60,000 nucleotides of DNA from positions 57,332,756 through 57,392,755 of the forward strand of contig CM060731.1 of NCBI GenBank assembly GCA_030704615.1, given 5' to 3'. Below are positions 31,757 through 42,477 of this stretch, piece by piece; position 1 is the stretch's first letter, and each line of letters opens with the position of its first letter. Below the pieces are notes generated by a model that had not been told where the DNA came from, searched no databases, and was given only the letters and a program-made list of their open reading frames with translations. The translations under genes and the position numbers were made by a program. Origin of the DNA: Takakia lepidozioides. Lineage: Eukaryota; Streptophyta; Takakiopsida; Takakiales; Takakiaceae.

Positions 31757-31960
31757 GTAGAATAGAATGTAAGACTCATAAGACGTTGTTTGCCGTAGCC
31801 ATGTGGCCATTGACCCCGCGCCCAGTTTGAGCGGAACACAACGGGGCAGAACCTACCTCTGTCAGGTGCTGACGTTGGTAGTAAGACTTACCTTGGTACA
31901 AAACATTGATCCGGGTAGAACGATGTGGAATAGAGAACGTTCTAGAGGGAGCACGTTCTA
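31757..31960 (-). mobile_element. LINE 3' fragment inserted in the right arm
   Basis: Minus strand reads RINVLYQGKSYYQ and, after a frame change, CSAQTGRGVNGHMATANNVL. It is homologous to the end of the LINE ORF at 58.1-59.1 kb (NCLYQGKSYYRSEPLTKV; FAQTGCGVYGHKA). The left arm has AACGTTGTACTTAGAGGGAG uninterrupted at the matching place, so this insertion postdates the inverted duplication or was lost from the left. Confidence 0.65.
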
Positions 31961-32085
31961 GAGGGAGCCGGGAAAGTGTTTCGGTAGTCGCGCATGAATT
32001 GTACCTGCGTAAGAGGAGCGTAGTGGAGAGTACGAGAGGCTGCAGAGGTGAAGAGGAGGGGCCAACATGGAGGCGATAAAAAACC

Positions 32086-33327
32086 GTGTGTGTTTGACGC
32101 CATCAAATATTTTCGAATGAGCCTTCATCTATCATCTTCCGGTATGGGAAGCAATTAATAGGTACATTCTCAGGTTGTCTGTTAGCGATGCTAAAATCGA
32201 CAAAATTTTATGCATCGGGTACGTTTTTGCGGAAGGGTATGAATCTGGGCACGTGTGAAGCTTTATGGCGAACAATGTTGATGCCAAAAAGAACCACCAT
32301 GGAAATAGTGAATGATATCTTTTTTCATGATGACGTGAAGCGGGGTCCATGGTTTTTTGATGAGGAATCATGAATAGAAAAGCCCCTAGATCTCAATGCC
32401 GCATATGTTGATCGTTTTAGCAAAGTAGTTATTAATCAGGAACTGTACATTTCTATGTATTACGGACCTATGAACGCTGATGTTTGTATTGCTTGACCTA
32501 TGCTACTGAATTTTCCGTGTAAAATTACCTCTCTATTGCACAGCTGCTTGTATAGTAAGCTACACAAGGATTTGAAGAAAGAATCGTTGTGTAAGGGGAT
32601 AAGAAAAAAGACAGTAGGAAGGCGACAACTATTAAATGGGAGATGGTTAGGCGCCGAATCGCGGTAAGCAGAGTACAGGTGTCATGTGGTGGTTGCTAGG
32701 GGTGACATGTGGGGGGCAACCTTCTAGAAGGATCCCCTACCATTTAAAGGGGTCCGGCCCACCGCCCTAAAAGGGTATATAAAGGAGAAGAAGCGCGCTC
32801 TCTTCCACTGTCTTACTACTTACTAAGTTAGTACTAATTATTTACTACTTAGTATTACTAATTAAATTAGTACTTAGTACCTATTTTAGTGGGCTCTGCA
32901 AACGCAGGGCCTGCAAAACATGAACCATACATGTATTCGTTAATAGAATAGCTGGTTGAGATGAATCAAGCCCCTTAGGGATAAAGCTGCAGTTTGTGTT
33001 TAAAATAGTTGATGGTTCTTATGCGCTAAAGGAATGAGCGGTGACTGAAGCATGATGAGAAAGAAGGGTAGTTATAGACTTAACATCGTTGAACATGGTG
33101 TAGCTCAGTGAGGGATGGCAAAGTGCAAGTGCTTGGACGCGTGGCCTACACGGGATGATATTTCGCGCAATCATGCACAAATGAACAGGGAGTCACTTAG
33201 GGGATGAAGCATGTGTTAAATGAAAGTCGGGTGTGGCCGCTAATGTCGTTTTCTCTTCTACTGCAGCGGCATGATGTGGTCGCATTGGACTGACGGGGTG
33301 AGTGACACTGTTTAGTTCTCGTGGTGG
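32086..33327. other. Gene-poor stretch with a promoter-like segment
   Basis: A TATA-like GGGTATATAAAGGAG lies at about 32773-32787, followed by a C/T-rich start region and an AT-rich, partly self-complementary stretch of TTAGTACTAA-type words (32815-32885). This could be the promoter of a solo LTR or of a lost gene. A short frame at 32188-32373 has no recognisable product. Confidence 0.4.
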
Positions 33328-33580
33328 CACTACTACGTTTAGGGGGGGTTAGCGACGCCGGGATCCTGGGCGCGCCGGACGTGCCGACGACCCTGCGACT
33401 GTAGCGTCGCGCAGGCGCCCGGTCCGGGAATTGCAACGTCGGGGTGTCGCAACGCCGGTGCTCGGACCCGCTAGCGTTGGGGGGTTGCGACGCCCCCGGG
33501 ATGCTGCGACGCCAGGGAATCGCAACGAGGTGTCGCAGCCCCATCGACGCTTTGGCGACGGCGGGGAATGGCAATGCCCG

Positions 33581-33613
<33 letters not shown>

Positions 33614-34386
33614 GTTATATATATATATATTTAAATAAATTTATTCCTCGCCGTCGCAAAAGCGTCGCTGGGGCTGCGACACTCCGTTGCGATTCCCCGA
33701 CATCGCAGCATCCTGGGGGCGTCGCAGAAAATTGGTTCTGGGAGTGGTTCTGGGAGTAGATTGTAGAGCATAATGGGCTTGACATCCTTAGACTATAGCC
33801 ATTGTCCAACAATAAGTTTCAATGCAGCTTTGAAAAACTTAGGCCCTTGATAGATATTTGTTTTTGAAGAACTCTGGGAACAAGTCTCGGTGTATAATGT
33901 GGAGATCATAGGTTCAAGTATGCATTGTCTAATATATGTAGAACAATGTATGAACTGTCATTGGACAAAACCGGAGTCAATGGTCAACGCCGAGTCAATG
34001 GTCAACTAGTTTTTGAGATTCAAATTTCAAATTCAAATTCAAATTTTCCCACCTAAATTCAAATGTATTCCCCTAAACTGCGATGTCTGCGACCCCCGGA
34101 CATCACTAATGCGGTATAGCAGAGAAAATAGTTTTTTTTTTTTTTGGCAATGCTCGGACGTCGCAAGTCACGTCGGCGCCGCGGCCGGGGGGGTCCTGGG
34201 GGGTTTGCGATTCCCCGACGACGCTAATTAGCGACGTTCCAGGAGCGTTGTCTCTGCGACTTCCCGACATTGTAAAATGCCCCCGGCACGCCCCGGGTGC
34301 CGTAGAGTATTTCCGTCGCTAATCGTGGCGGTTGGAGATCGCTGGGGCATCGCTAAAACCCCCCCCCCCCCCCAAATGTTGTAGTG
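33328..34386. mobile_element. Small CACTA-type element
   Basis: The left end is CACTACTACGTTTAGGGGGG followed by GTTAGCGACG. The right end, reverse-complemented, is CACTACAACATTTGGGGGGG, with extra G, followed by TTTTAGCGATG. A perfect TGG duplication flanks it (33325-33327 and 34387-34389). The GC-rich subterminal regions repeat GCGTCGCAACGCC-like words in both orientations. The centre holds A(31), a TA run and ATTCAAATT repeats. It is non-coding and non-autonomous. Confidence 0.85.
33579..33632 (+). repeat. Poly(A) and (TA)n run inside the small CACTA element
   Basis: About 31 A residues followed by a short TATATATATA run. Confidence 0.9.
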
Positions 34387-34532
34387 TGGGAAGAGTAGAG
34401 CCCCCAATTTACCTTATAAGATCAACGTCAAGAACTCTGGGGATTCTCAATTCATCACTAGCCTTCCATCCAAAGCACTAGGATAAGTTGGCTATGACCA
34501 AACAGACGACCAATCCTCTATGACTCAACAGT

Positions 34533-35073
34533 ACAAAAATGCACTCAACAGTACAGCATGGTCAATACTCTCAGGAAATGGTGGATGATCTGAGTAGCTA
34601 CACAAATCAATGAATGAAGCAAGACACTCGTATCTTTTCAAGAAAACATTCTTTCACTAGTAATCCCCACAAGAACAAATCATATCTTCAAAGTGGTGAA
34701 AGCGGTTAGCGTCTCGTACAACAATTGCTCGACCAACAATCTTTGAGATGAATTTGGTGGAGGTGTGGCAGTCACCACACACTCGAAGATTCTTGACGAG
34801 ATGGAGAGACATCCTAGGGGTTGTGCTGATGAGCCCAAAACCAATGGCCAACTTCTTCACTGTGGTGGCAAAGAGAAAATTCAGTTTGCTCCTCCCCCAC
34901 ATCATGCAATACAAAGCGTGTGTCAGGTACTCCGGAAAATATCTCCGAAAGCGTGAACCTACCCTCACCCTGCTTCTGCATGTGCAGCACACCTCTCTCA
35001 TCTTCATACCCCCAGCCCTCCCTGCACACCTTGACCAGCTACTTGTACGCAATAGTAGCATGAAGGTTACCAT
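34533..35073 (-). pseudogene. DYW-domain fragment
   Basis: A third, truncated copy of the PPR gene end on the minus strand: [33 protein letters not shown] and MICSCGDY, then TAG replacing the terminal Trp codon. The 3' flank (34533-34660) also matches that of the left arm. Homology stops upstream near 34.93 kb, so only about 95 residues remain. It is not functional. Confidence 0.85.
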
Positions 35074-36540
35074 CTACCCCCCCCCCCCCCCCCCAATAGC
35101 TCACACAACCCTGCTCCTAACCCATTCCCTAAGATTAACCCGAGCAAGGCTTGGAAGAATGCGCAACCGCGTCCCTTCCCAGCCCCCACACACGCACTCT
35201 GCACCCCCCAATTGAGCTCCCAAACTTTGCCCCTCAAATACACCCCACCCAATTCCCATTATACCGACGGATCCCTCACCGCCTCTACAGCCGGATACGG
35301 AGTTTACCATGTTGCTACTAACCAAGGCGTCGCCTTTAGATTTCCAAACCCCCCCACCATGGCCAATTTCAAAGCACTCTCCTAGTTGTCATCATTCTCT
35401 CCCCCACTATATATCTTCATGGATAGCCTTACCTCACTCTTCCTTAACAAAGAAAACATCTTCTTTCATGATAGGCATTGTCAAGTTATTTTACCACTAG
35501 TGTGAAACTAGCTAGGAAATAGCTAGTTTTTACATATTGACATTTGGGATTGGCCCAAGTGTCAATCCAGGGGTCAAGGCAGATTTAGGCCCCAGAGTGG
35601 TTATCTTCACGGCAAGCGCGGAAGGCTCATCTTTCTCGAGTTGAGCCTCACCGCGCCTAGCTATGGCGCCGTAATGTGGATTCCCCATGGCGTGGGGTGC
35701 ACTTGGCTTGACTTGTATTTGGGTGATGAGGTTATATATGCATGAGTTTATGCTTCAGCTTTGTGAGTTCGCATGAGCTTGTGCTTGTATTCTTCTTCTT
35801 TATCACTCGAGAAAGATGAGCTCGTATTTGTGAGTGTCAGATACGAGTTAGTTGTAGCACTTGTGGGTTTTGCTAGAGAATGAGAGAAACCAGGTTGTTA
35901 TGCAAGGAGCAGCGTGGAGCTCTTGGTTGTTAGAAGCGGAGGCGATGTGGGTTACGAGGTGGTAGACCTTGGCATTATATCTTCAGCTTCAGAGATGACA
36001 ACACCATGCTGCAGGTAATTCCAGAGCACCTTGATGGTTTCAGATTGTGTACATGCATGAGCAAGCACGATTGGGAAGAGGACCAGTCAAGAGCAGGTTA
36101 GAGTGGCTTTGGTGGCAAAGCTGAGAACTGGACTTGGAAATGCGAGCTTTCATTGTGTGAAAGATTGCAAGACCAAGCGAAAGGGCTGATTTGGCTTGGG
36201 GCAAATCAGTGCACTTTGTGGAGTATGTTGAGATTGGGTTTCAATCTCGAGCTTCAGCATTGAGAGGGCTCTTGTCATGGCAAGAGCAGGGCTAGAACAA
36301 GAGCTAAGAGGTGCGGCAAGGCCATGGAATGTGCACCTAGGGTTTCAAAGCTTGGAAGAAGAGCTCTTGCACCACAAGAGGAGTGTCTTGTGGCTGGAAA
36401 TGTAAGCCTTAGGGTTTCAGGAGCTTGGCAAAGGCTGTGGAGTGCTTAGTCTTATCTTAGAGAACATCAAGGAGCCAATGCGCCAAGATAGGGGGCTGAT
36501 ACCCCTTGTGTGAAGCCCGGGGGGTGCACTCTTTATAAAC
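35074..36540. other. No gene seen
   Basis: A C(18-20) run lies at about 35077-35095. The rest is non-coding. 36.2-36.4 kb shares phrases with 41.2-41.4 kb (GGGTTTCAATCTC, GAGCATGGCTCTTG-like), a possible diverged direct repeat flanking the 36.5-41 kb block. Confidence 0.4.
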
Positions 36541-36809
36541 TGTGCATATCACGTGCGTTCGTCGCCTAATAAAAAAAACCCCTGTATACGGGTCCTTGGA
36601 TAATTTATACCCCCTCTGTACATACTTTTTGAAGATTATAAAATCCCCTCCTGTAAATATACAAAAATTTACAATTTTTGGAAAGTACCCCCTTCTGTAT
36701 GTATATTCTCATTTTTCATCATTAAAAATAACCCTCCAATATGTATATGTATGTTTTTATATTATATCGAATTTATTCATTTAAAACATAATAAAATCTA
36801 ACAAATTAA

Positions 36810-37868
36810 TTAAAAAAAATATTTGCCTTTGATAAAGTTGTCAAAGACTTTTCGGTCATTTGCATCAAGAACATATGTGTTTGACTTGACATTGTACTTT
36901 AAACATGCTAACGCGATAATGGAATCCAAATCAACCATCATGTTATCTGTCAAATCGTACGTATAGACCCCTCCTCGAATTTTTTGGTACCATGCTAACC
37001 CAATCTCCATATGAGAAGGACGCTCCAATAAATCAACAGAATCCCTACATTCTACAAATCGCTTATTGATTTTCTTCCGCATTCTTTGAACCCTGCCCAA
37101 ATACCAAGTGCCTTTGGTTGCTCCTCTGCAGGTTTTCCCTGGTCTACCTTTCCTGTTTGTAGTTTGGATCGCAGTCTCCCCATCAATTGCACATGCATCA
37201 TATGGTTTGTTTTTCCCAGACCGTGCATAAACATCCTCACACTCAACACACCATATGTGGAACATTGCTTGTCCTTGTTGATCCTTTGTCATCAGCTCAA
37301 ACTTGTCACATCGTCCTTCTGCAGAGATTTTCCTTTCAACGGCTCTAATCTCTTTCTGCCATTTTTGAATATCGTTGGATGTAGCCAACGTGCTGCACAA
37401 TCTACCAGATCTCTGCTGAAGTGCATGCTCATGTGCATGGTCTTCATTTCCACCATCGCCAGCAAAGGGTGTATCAGGGTCCATCCTCATCTTGGTAGAC
37501 ACTGGTGCCGGGTCCTCGCCTGGTCTGTCCTCATGCAAGATCGTAGAACCACTGGAAGATAGAGGTTTTTTCAATCCTTGGTCCCCATCGTTTTGGTCTG
37601 AAATCTTAATGTGTACAGTATCCCCTTTCAGAACCATCCTCTCTTCTTGCTTGGCTGAAATGACACTACCCCCCATGGAAATGAAATGAAATTTTGCTGA
37701 GACAAGCTCATCACCTATAATTTCTGCTCGGATGCATTTGTATGTGACACCTTGCATAGTGAACACAGAACCAAGCCTGTTTGGTGATGCATCTCCTCCA
37801 ACGAGCAGGACTTTTACTTCCAACTCTTCTTCCATGATGAGTTCACCTGCAAAATGCAATGAAAACAT
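36810..37868 (-). CDS. Unknown 352-aa protein, uninterrupted
   Basis: The longest open frame in the window whose codons look real. The N-terminus (after MFSLHFAGELIMEEE) is beta-rich: LEVKVLLVGGDASPNRLGSV, VTYKCIRAEIIGDELVSAKF. A Ser/Asp-rich linker follows (DQNDGDQGLKKPLSSSGS; DPDTPFAGDGGNEDHAHEHA). The C-terminal half has CRDSVDLLERPSHMEIGLAW and YTYDLTDNMMVDLDSIIALA, with a central Cys pair in MFHIWCVECEDVYARSGKNK. The true start may be MEEELEVKV (37832). No family recognised; the layout (beta-rich start, acidic linker) loosely recalls the protein at 4481-5265. It lies between PDF remnants and AT-rich DNA and could belong to a DNA transposon. Confidence 0.6.
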   Translation of the reverse strand: MFSLHFAGELIMEEELEVKVLLVGGDASPNRLGSVFTMQGVTYKCIRAEIIGDELVSAKFHFISMGGSVISAKQEERMVLKGDTVHIKISDQNDGDQGLKKPLSSSGSTILHEDRPGEDPAPVSTKMRMDPDTPFAGDGGNEDHAHEHALQQRSGRLCSTLATSNDIQKWQKEIRAVERKISAEGRCDKFELMTKDQQGQAMFHIWCVECEDVYARSGKNKPYDACAIDGETAIQTTNRKGRPGKTCRGATKGTWYLGRVQRMRKKINKRFVECRDSVDLLERPSHMEIGLAWYQKIRGGVYTYDLTDNMMVDLDSIIALACLKYNVKSNTYVLDANDRKVFDNFIKGKYFF

Positions 37869-37989
37869 TTCAAATCAGACCTTGATAGACCAATAACAAA
37901 GCACCCGGGTTGGAAGGTTCCAAAGTCCTATTTTATACAACCCTATAGGCTGTCCAAGCAGGGACTACGTTGATAAGAGGATGAAATGT

Positions 37990-38650
37990 ATACAGAAGCA
38001 AGTACCTGATTAATGAGTTTGACGTTGCTAATTCTTGCTGCAGCTATTGACCAAATGCTGCTACTTCCACTGTTAGTAGCCCTCTTGGGTGATCCTGAAC
38101 CCACAGTCCATCCTTGCATCAGCGGCTACCCCTCCCTCCACACTAACATATTTAAATACAAAGTTCTGTCAAACTCCCTACGATGTTGCATGAAGAAAGC
38201 TCACCTTGTTGACAATATTGTCCCACCGTTGTGGATCATATTTATAGAACTCCTGCCAGCGCTGTTCCTTGCTCCAAATCTGGCCCTCTTGGATGATTTT
38301 GCACCCACGATCCTCTCCCTGCATCAACAGCTACCCCTCCCTGTCATGCTGCCATCTCGGCCCTAAACTTGCAAAGTCACTCCAACGCACCGCAAATCCA
38401 CCCAACGAGCTAACTTACAGAATTCAATACATATGCTTCAGGGCTGAGGAGGATGAGAGGAAAAACAGGCTGAAACAGGTCAAACCAGAAGGTGCCCTTA
38501 GGCTGAAATGTGTTGAAGAAGGTACCTTCATCAGCAATGCCTTGCTCTATCAATTGCGCTGTTGCCGCTGCAGTTTCCAGTTGACCATCCACCCACATTG
38601 TCCCACCATTGACTGGGGGCAGAATAGTGTTAGATTCCAAAGCTTCTCTT
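37990..38650 (-). pseudogene. PDF-motif remnants
   Basis: Minus strand. A first half near 38210-38285 reads SKEQRWQEFYKYDPQRWWDN, with a following AACAAG|GTGAGC donor. Near 38520-38640 a second-half tail, WVDGQLETAAATAQLIEQG, is joined directly to a first half (PVNGGTM in the alternate frame). It is a diverged member of the PDF/PPR family seen at 23-28 kb, with no PPR attached. Confidence 0.65.
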
Positions 38651-38654
38651 CATG

Positions 38655-40290
38655 TTTGTGGTGCTATTGCAAGGTGACTTCAATGCGCAAGTGGGCAAAG
38701 GGCTCCATCAGGACGATATCATTGGGTCTTCTGGTGAGGACGAGCTGAATTCTAATGGCAGACGGTTAATTAACTGTCTGGAAGAGCTTCAGCTTTTGAC
38801 CTTGAATAACAAGACAAGAGGTGACCAAGTGCAGTGGACTCGTGAGAAATCCCAAACTGGGGAACGTTCCATTGTGGACTATATCATAATGGACAAAAAT
38901 TTGTTCCCCGAGTGTTTCTCTTTGATGATCGACAGAACTGATATTGGTACCTCTGACCACTTCCTGGTTTGGACTGAGATCAAAAGGTGTTTTCCCAACA
39001 CCAGAATAGAAGAGATTCTCAAGGACCTGGACCTGGATCCGCAAGTCTTGACCCTGCTGGATAAATCCGACTTAGAGGCTGTAGTGTCCAAAGCCATGTC
39101 TGTTGCCATGAGATTGTCTGATGAAAATGAAGTTAGGCAGAAAACTTCCCTGAACTTGTTTCTAGTCAGTGACATGGGGGAGGACATCTTGGATGACCTC
39201 AAGGGTCCACCCACTCTCGGCACTAGACTGAAATTTAAACTGAGGGAAGGAAGCCTACCTTTGAACAGCAAACAGAAGCAGAGAAGAAAGGGGGAGTGCA
39301 CTTCCCATTGTGTGGGCAATCTGAAGACAATATTCATTTTCTGATACACTGTCTGGGGTTCTCTCACCAAATGGGCAAAGCTCTGGGGCTCACTAAATTT
39401 TCCACTGCACAGGGGTCAACTCTGAGGTTAAGAAAACCATGCTTTCTCGCGTTATTAGACCTGTCTTGGAGTACGGATCTGCTATATGGGTTGATAACTC
39501 CAACCAGGCTAAGTCTCTAGAATCCATTCAAGTGGGGGCGCTTAAGGAGTGTATGTCAGCATGCTCCAAAACAGCCAATGTGGCTGTTCGGGGTGAGTTT
39601 GGCATTCCATCCTTAAGCTCCCGACGAAATGAAATCAAGGTCAGATGGTGGGGTCAGCTGCAACATATGCCCAACACCAGATATCCTAAGTTAATCGACT
39701 CTATATCTTGGAAACCCTAAACCCTGTCAAACAGGCGAAGTCCTGGCAGAAGAGTGTAGAAAAGATTCTCAAGGACCTTGACCTGGATCCGCAAGTCTTG
39801 ACCCTGTTGGATAAATCTGACTTAGAGACTGTAGTGTCTGAAGCCATGTCTGTTGCCATGAGATTGTCTGATGAAAATGAAGTTAGGCAGAGAACTTCCC
39901 TGAACTTGTTCCAGTCAGTGACATGGGGGTGGACATCTTGGATGACCTCAAGGGTCTACCCACTCTCTGCACTAGACTGAAATTTAAACTCAGGGCAGGA
40001 AGCCTACCTTTGAACAACAAACAGAAGCAGAGAGGAAAGGGAGAGTGCAATTGTCCGTTGTGTGGGCAACCTGAAGACAATATTCGTTTTCTGATACACT
40101 GTCCGGGGTTCTCTCACCAAAGAGACGCTCTCTTCAATTCTATCAAGGGAATTGTGCCTATACCCCTGTTTACCAACTTTGAAAGTCTCGAGGCTGAGGA
40201 TAGGTGGAGAGGCGCAGAGGAACAGAACGAAAGAAAAGCAATCAGTTTGGACATACCTGAATCAAAACCCAAACCCGATGACCAAACTTA
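38655..40290 (+). mobile_element. LINE retrotransposon remnant, internally deleted and duplicated
   Basis: 38655-39000 encodes the end of an APE-type endonuclease: LLQGDFNAQVGKG, SIVDYIIMDKN and DIGTSDHFLVWTE (catalytic D-N and S-D-H). It joins at 38999 to a region normally C-terminal in ORF2 (ILKDLDLDPQVLTLLDKSDL; LKFKLREGSLPLNSKQKQR). The reverse-transcriptase core with YxDD is missing. Then VIRPVLEYGSAIWVDNSNQA to MPNTRYPKLIDSI follows, and the ILKDLDL segment occurs again (39758-40110), ending with the Cys/His knuckle CPLCGQPEDNIRFLIHCPGF. The duplicate is about 760 bp downstream. Not autonomous. Confidence 0.8.
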
Positions 40291-40609
40291 GGACCAGTAG
40301 GTGCTACCAGACGCCAATGAGATATAACGACCAGGTTTCTCAGGAGCCACAAGATGAACTGAAGCTTCTGTCTCAGCCTCCGGAGCCAGGCCTTGTTGAG
40401 TATGCTTAGGCCATGGAAGGGTGCCACTATTCCGCAAACGCCAAATCTTGGTAGAATGCGATTGTACTTCACAATGGCTGCATGAAGCTCAAAGATCTTA
40501 TGGGATAAGAGGAAAAAAGAAACAAGAAAGAGAGGGGGTCACAAAGCTCATGGCATGCTAAGACCATGCTGACACGAAAGGGGTGCGGGGGAGGAGGGAA
40601 AAGAGAGCC

Positions 40610-40735
40610 CGCGGGAGACAGATCGCGGGGAGAAAAAAAAAAAACAAAAAAACAAAAAAACATTGCATCGCGATTTGATCCCGCGATGTGTCATGCCACA
40701 TTCTACGCCCTTACCACTAGACTACTCCTAAAACT
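40610..40735 (-). mobile_element. tRNA-derived SINE-like element
   Basis: On the minus strand GGAGTAGTCTAGTGGTAAGG (A-box-like) is followed about 35 bp later by CGCGGGATCAAATCGCG (B-box-like). A T-rich run (TTTTTTTGTTTTTTTG) and GC-rich sequence come after. This spacing and order match the internal RNA polymerase III promoter of tRNA-derived SINEs. It cannot fold into a complete tRNA as far as I can see. Confidence 0.5.
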
Positions 40736-40891
40736 TAGTAACCCCCTCCTGTAAGATTATATTTAAGGTGATATAAACCCCCCTCTATATGTATAATGTT
40801 GTACATGGAGGGGTTTAAAATACCCCCTCCTGTGCACGCACGTGGTTGGTACATATTGGCTGGAGTGCACCCCCCGGGGTGTGAAGGGGTT

Positions 40892-41290
40892 GCATGTGTG
40901 GAGCATGTATTCAGCTCATTGAAGCTTCCATCTTCAAGCTTGGAAGGCAAGCAAGGAAGAGGGAAGGGCCAACTTCCCTTATGTGAGGGCAATGCATGTG
41001 TGGAGCATGCTTTCAGCCTGTTGAAGGCTTGTGCTTTCAGGTTTGGGAGTGCAAGAAAGGAAGGAAGGGGCTGGTTTCCTTGAAGGGCATGTGTGGAGCA
41101 TGCTTTCAGCCCGCTGAAGCTTGTATTTTCAGGTTTGTGGGTGCAAGAAATGAAGCAAAGGGGCTGATTCTCTTATGGTGAGAGTGGGGCATGTGTGGAG
41201 CATGCCTTCAGCCCATTGAGGCTCTTGTTTTCAAGCATTAGAGAGCTAGAATGGAAGGGCTAGGGCTGGTTCCCATTTGGGCATATGTGA
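40892..41290 (+). repeat. Minisatellite, four ~100-bp units
   Basis: GCATGTGTGGAGCATG starts each unit at 40892, 40994, 41087 and 41189 (spacing 102, 93, 102), followed by TTCAGCC...TTGAAGCTT and an A/G-rich part. Confidence 0.85.
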
Positions 41291-41689
41291 GGTGGGGTTT
41301 CAACCTCAAGCCTAGATAGAGCATGGCTCTTGAAGTGGCAGGTGTAGGGGGCTGGAATAGGCTCTAAGACAGATGCTATGGCCAAGGAAAACGCTTGAAT
41401 GAGTGCTCACAAGGGCTGGAAACCAGCAAGGCTTGGTTGTTTGCCATTGAGTTTAGTGGCGTGTTTGGGGAGTCTAAGTGAGAAAGAAGGCTGGGTTTGT
41501 GGCAACCATCTTCCTCGTGGCTTAGGGCTACTATTGGTGGTGTGTGGGAGCCAAAAGAGCAAGAATACCTTGTTGATTTCTTCATAGCCGCCATAGCTCG
41601 GTGCAAAGAAGCCTAGAGTCCAAGAGACACAAACCCTAGGTTGGCGTGGCTAAACCCTTGGAGAAATGGCTAAACTGCCATGAGTGGTC

Positions 41690-41960
41690 ATGGATGGGGC
41701 TGTGAGGGGCTGTGACAGGCTGTGACATGTGGCCTTTGGGGCTGTGACGGGCTGTGATAGGCTATGGCCTGTGGGGCTGTGACCCTGTGACCTGTGTAGG
41801 GCTGTGACAGGTTGTGAACTGTGGCTTTTGGGGCTGTGACGGGCTGTGACAGGCTATGGCCTGTGTGGGGCTATGACGGTTGTGACCAGTGATCTGTGTG
41901 GGCCTGTGCTGGTTTGTGGTGGCCCGTGTTGACCTGTGGACGGCCTGTGCTGACTCGTGG
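41690..41960 (+). repeat. GGCTGTGAC-type tandem repeat
   Basis: Runs of GGCTGTGACGGGCTGTGACA with longer periods including GGCTATGGCCTGTG. Its reverse complement resembles the CACAGCCCGTCACAGC repeats in the presumed 3' LTR at 49.5-49.67 kb. Confidence 0.8.
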
Positions 41961-42477
41961 AGGCACTGGTGGACTGCCTAAGGACTGGCATGTGGTCTTG
42001 AAGGCCAAATTTTGAAGCTGCGGAGGGCGGTTTGAGGAGTATTTTCATGATATTCCCATGGTCATGCAAGTGAGGGAAGAGATGAGAAGAAGAGTGTTGG
42101 GATGAGGGCATGCTGGGGTTAGGCATTGCTTTAGCTTCTCTTCCTCGTAGTTTTTCACCCTCTCATTAGGCCAAGACCTTTCTGTAGGTGGAGGCAAGAG
42201 TCAGTCCGGGTTTGGGCTGGGGTGTCATTGCAGGATCCCCTCCATGCCTACATGCTTGACTGTGCGCCATGTTAGTTTTGTGTGGGCGCTTGTTTTTATA
42301 AGTGATTGGTCCGGATTTGATCACCGGCCAGTCCTAGAGCATGCTGTCGATGGTGAGGCTGGGGTGATGACCAGTCAAACCATCATTGTTTCTCATGTAG
42401 TGAGGTTGGAGGTGATGACTAGCCAACCATAGGAATGTTTGCGGTGGATGTTTGAGTGACAATTTGTCAACACGGAG
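41961..42477. other. No gene seen; expected place of a 5' LTR
   Basis: Upstream of the Gag frame but shows no copy of the 3' LTR start (TGTTAGAGGGTTGTC) and no obvious primer-binding site. Confidence 0.4.

Larger units (their letters stand above)
26697..32085. repeat. Right arm of the ~12 kb inverted duplication
   Basis: Reverse-complement match to 20043-26268. Arm-specific differences are three instead of four PPR units, two instead of three PDFKHK-type units, and a LINE fragment inserted near 31.76-31.96 kb that the left arm lacks. Confidence 0.85.

Noticed and set aside
33100-33165. tRNA gene (GGTGTAGCTCAGTGAGG looks like a tRNA 5' half)
   Set aside because: Only an A-box-like start is present; no T-arm or B box (GGTTCGAxTCC) follows and no acceptor stem pairs.
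35077-35095. Poly(C) run as a functional element
   Set aside because: A simple homopolymer, probably variable in length; nothing around it suggests a role.
36490-40890. DNA transposon bounded by GGGGGGTGCACTC inverted words at 36.53 and 40.87 kb
   Set aside because: Similarity is limited to short GC-rich words, flanks show direct rather than inverted similarity, and no target duplication was found.
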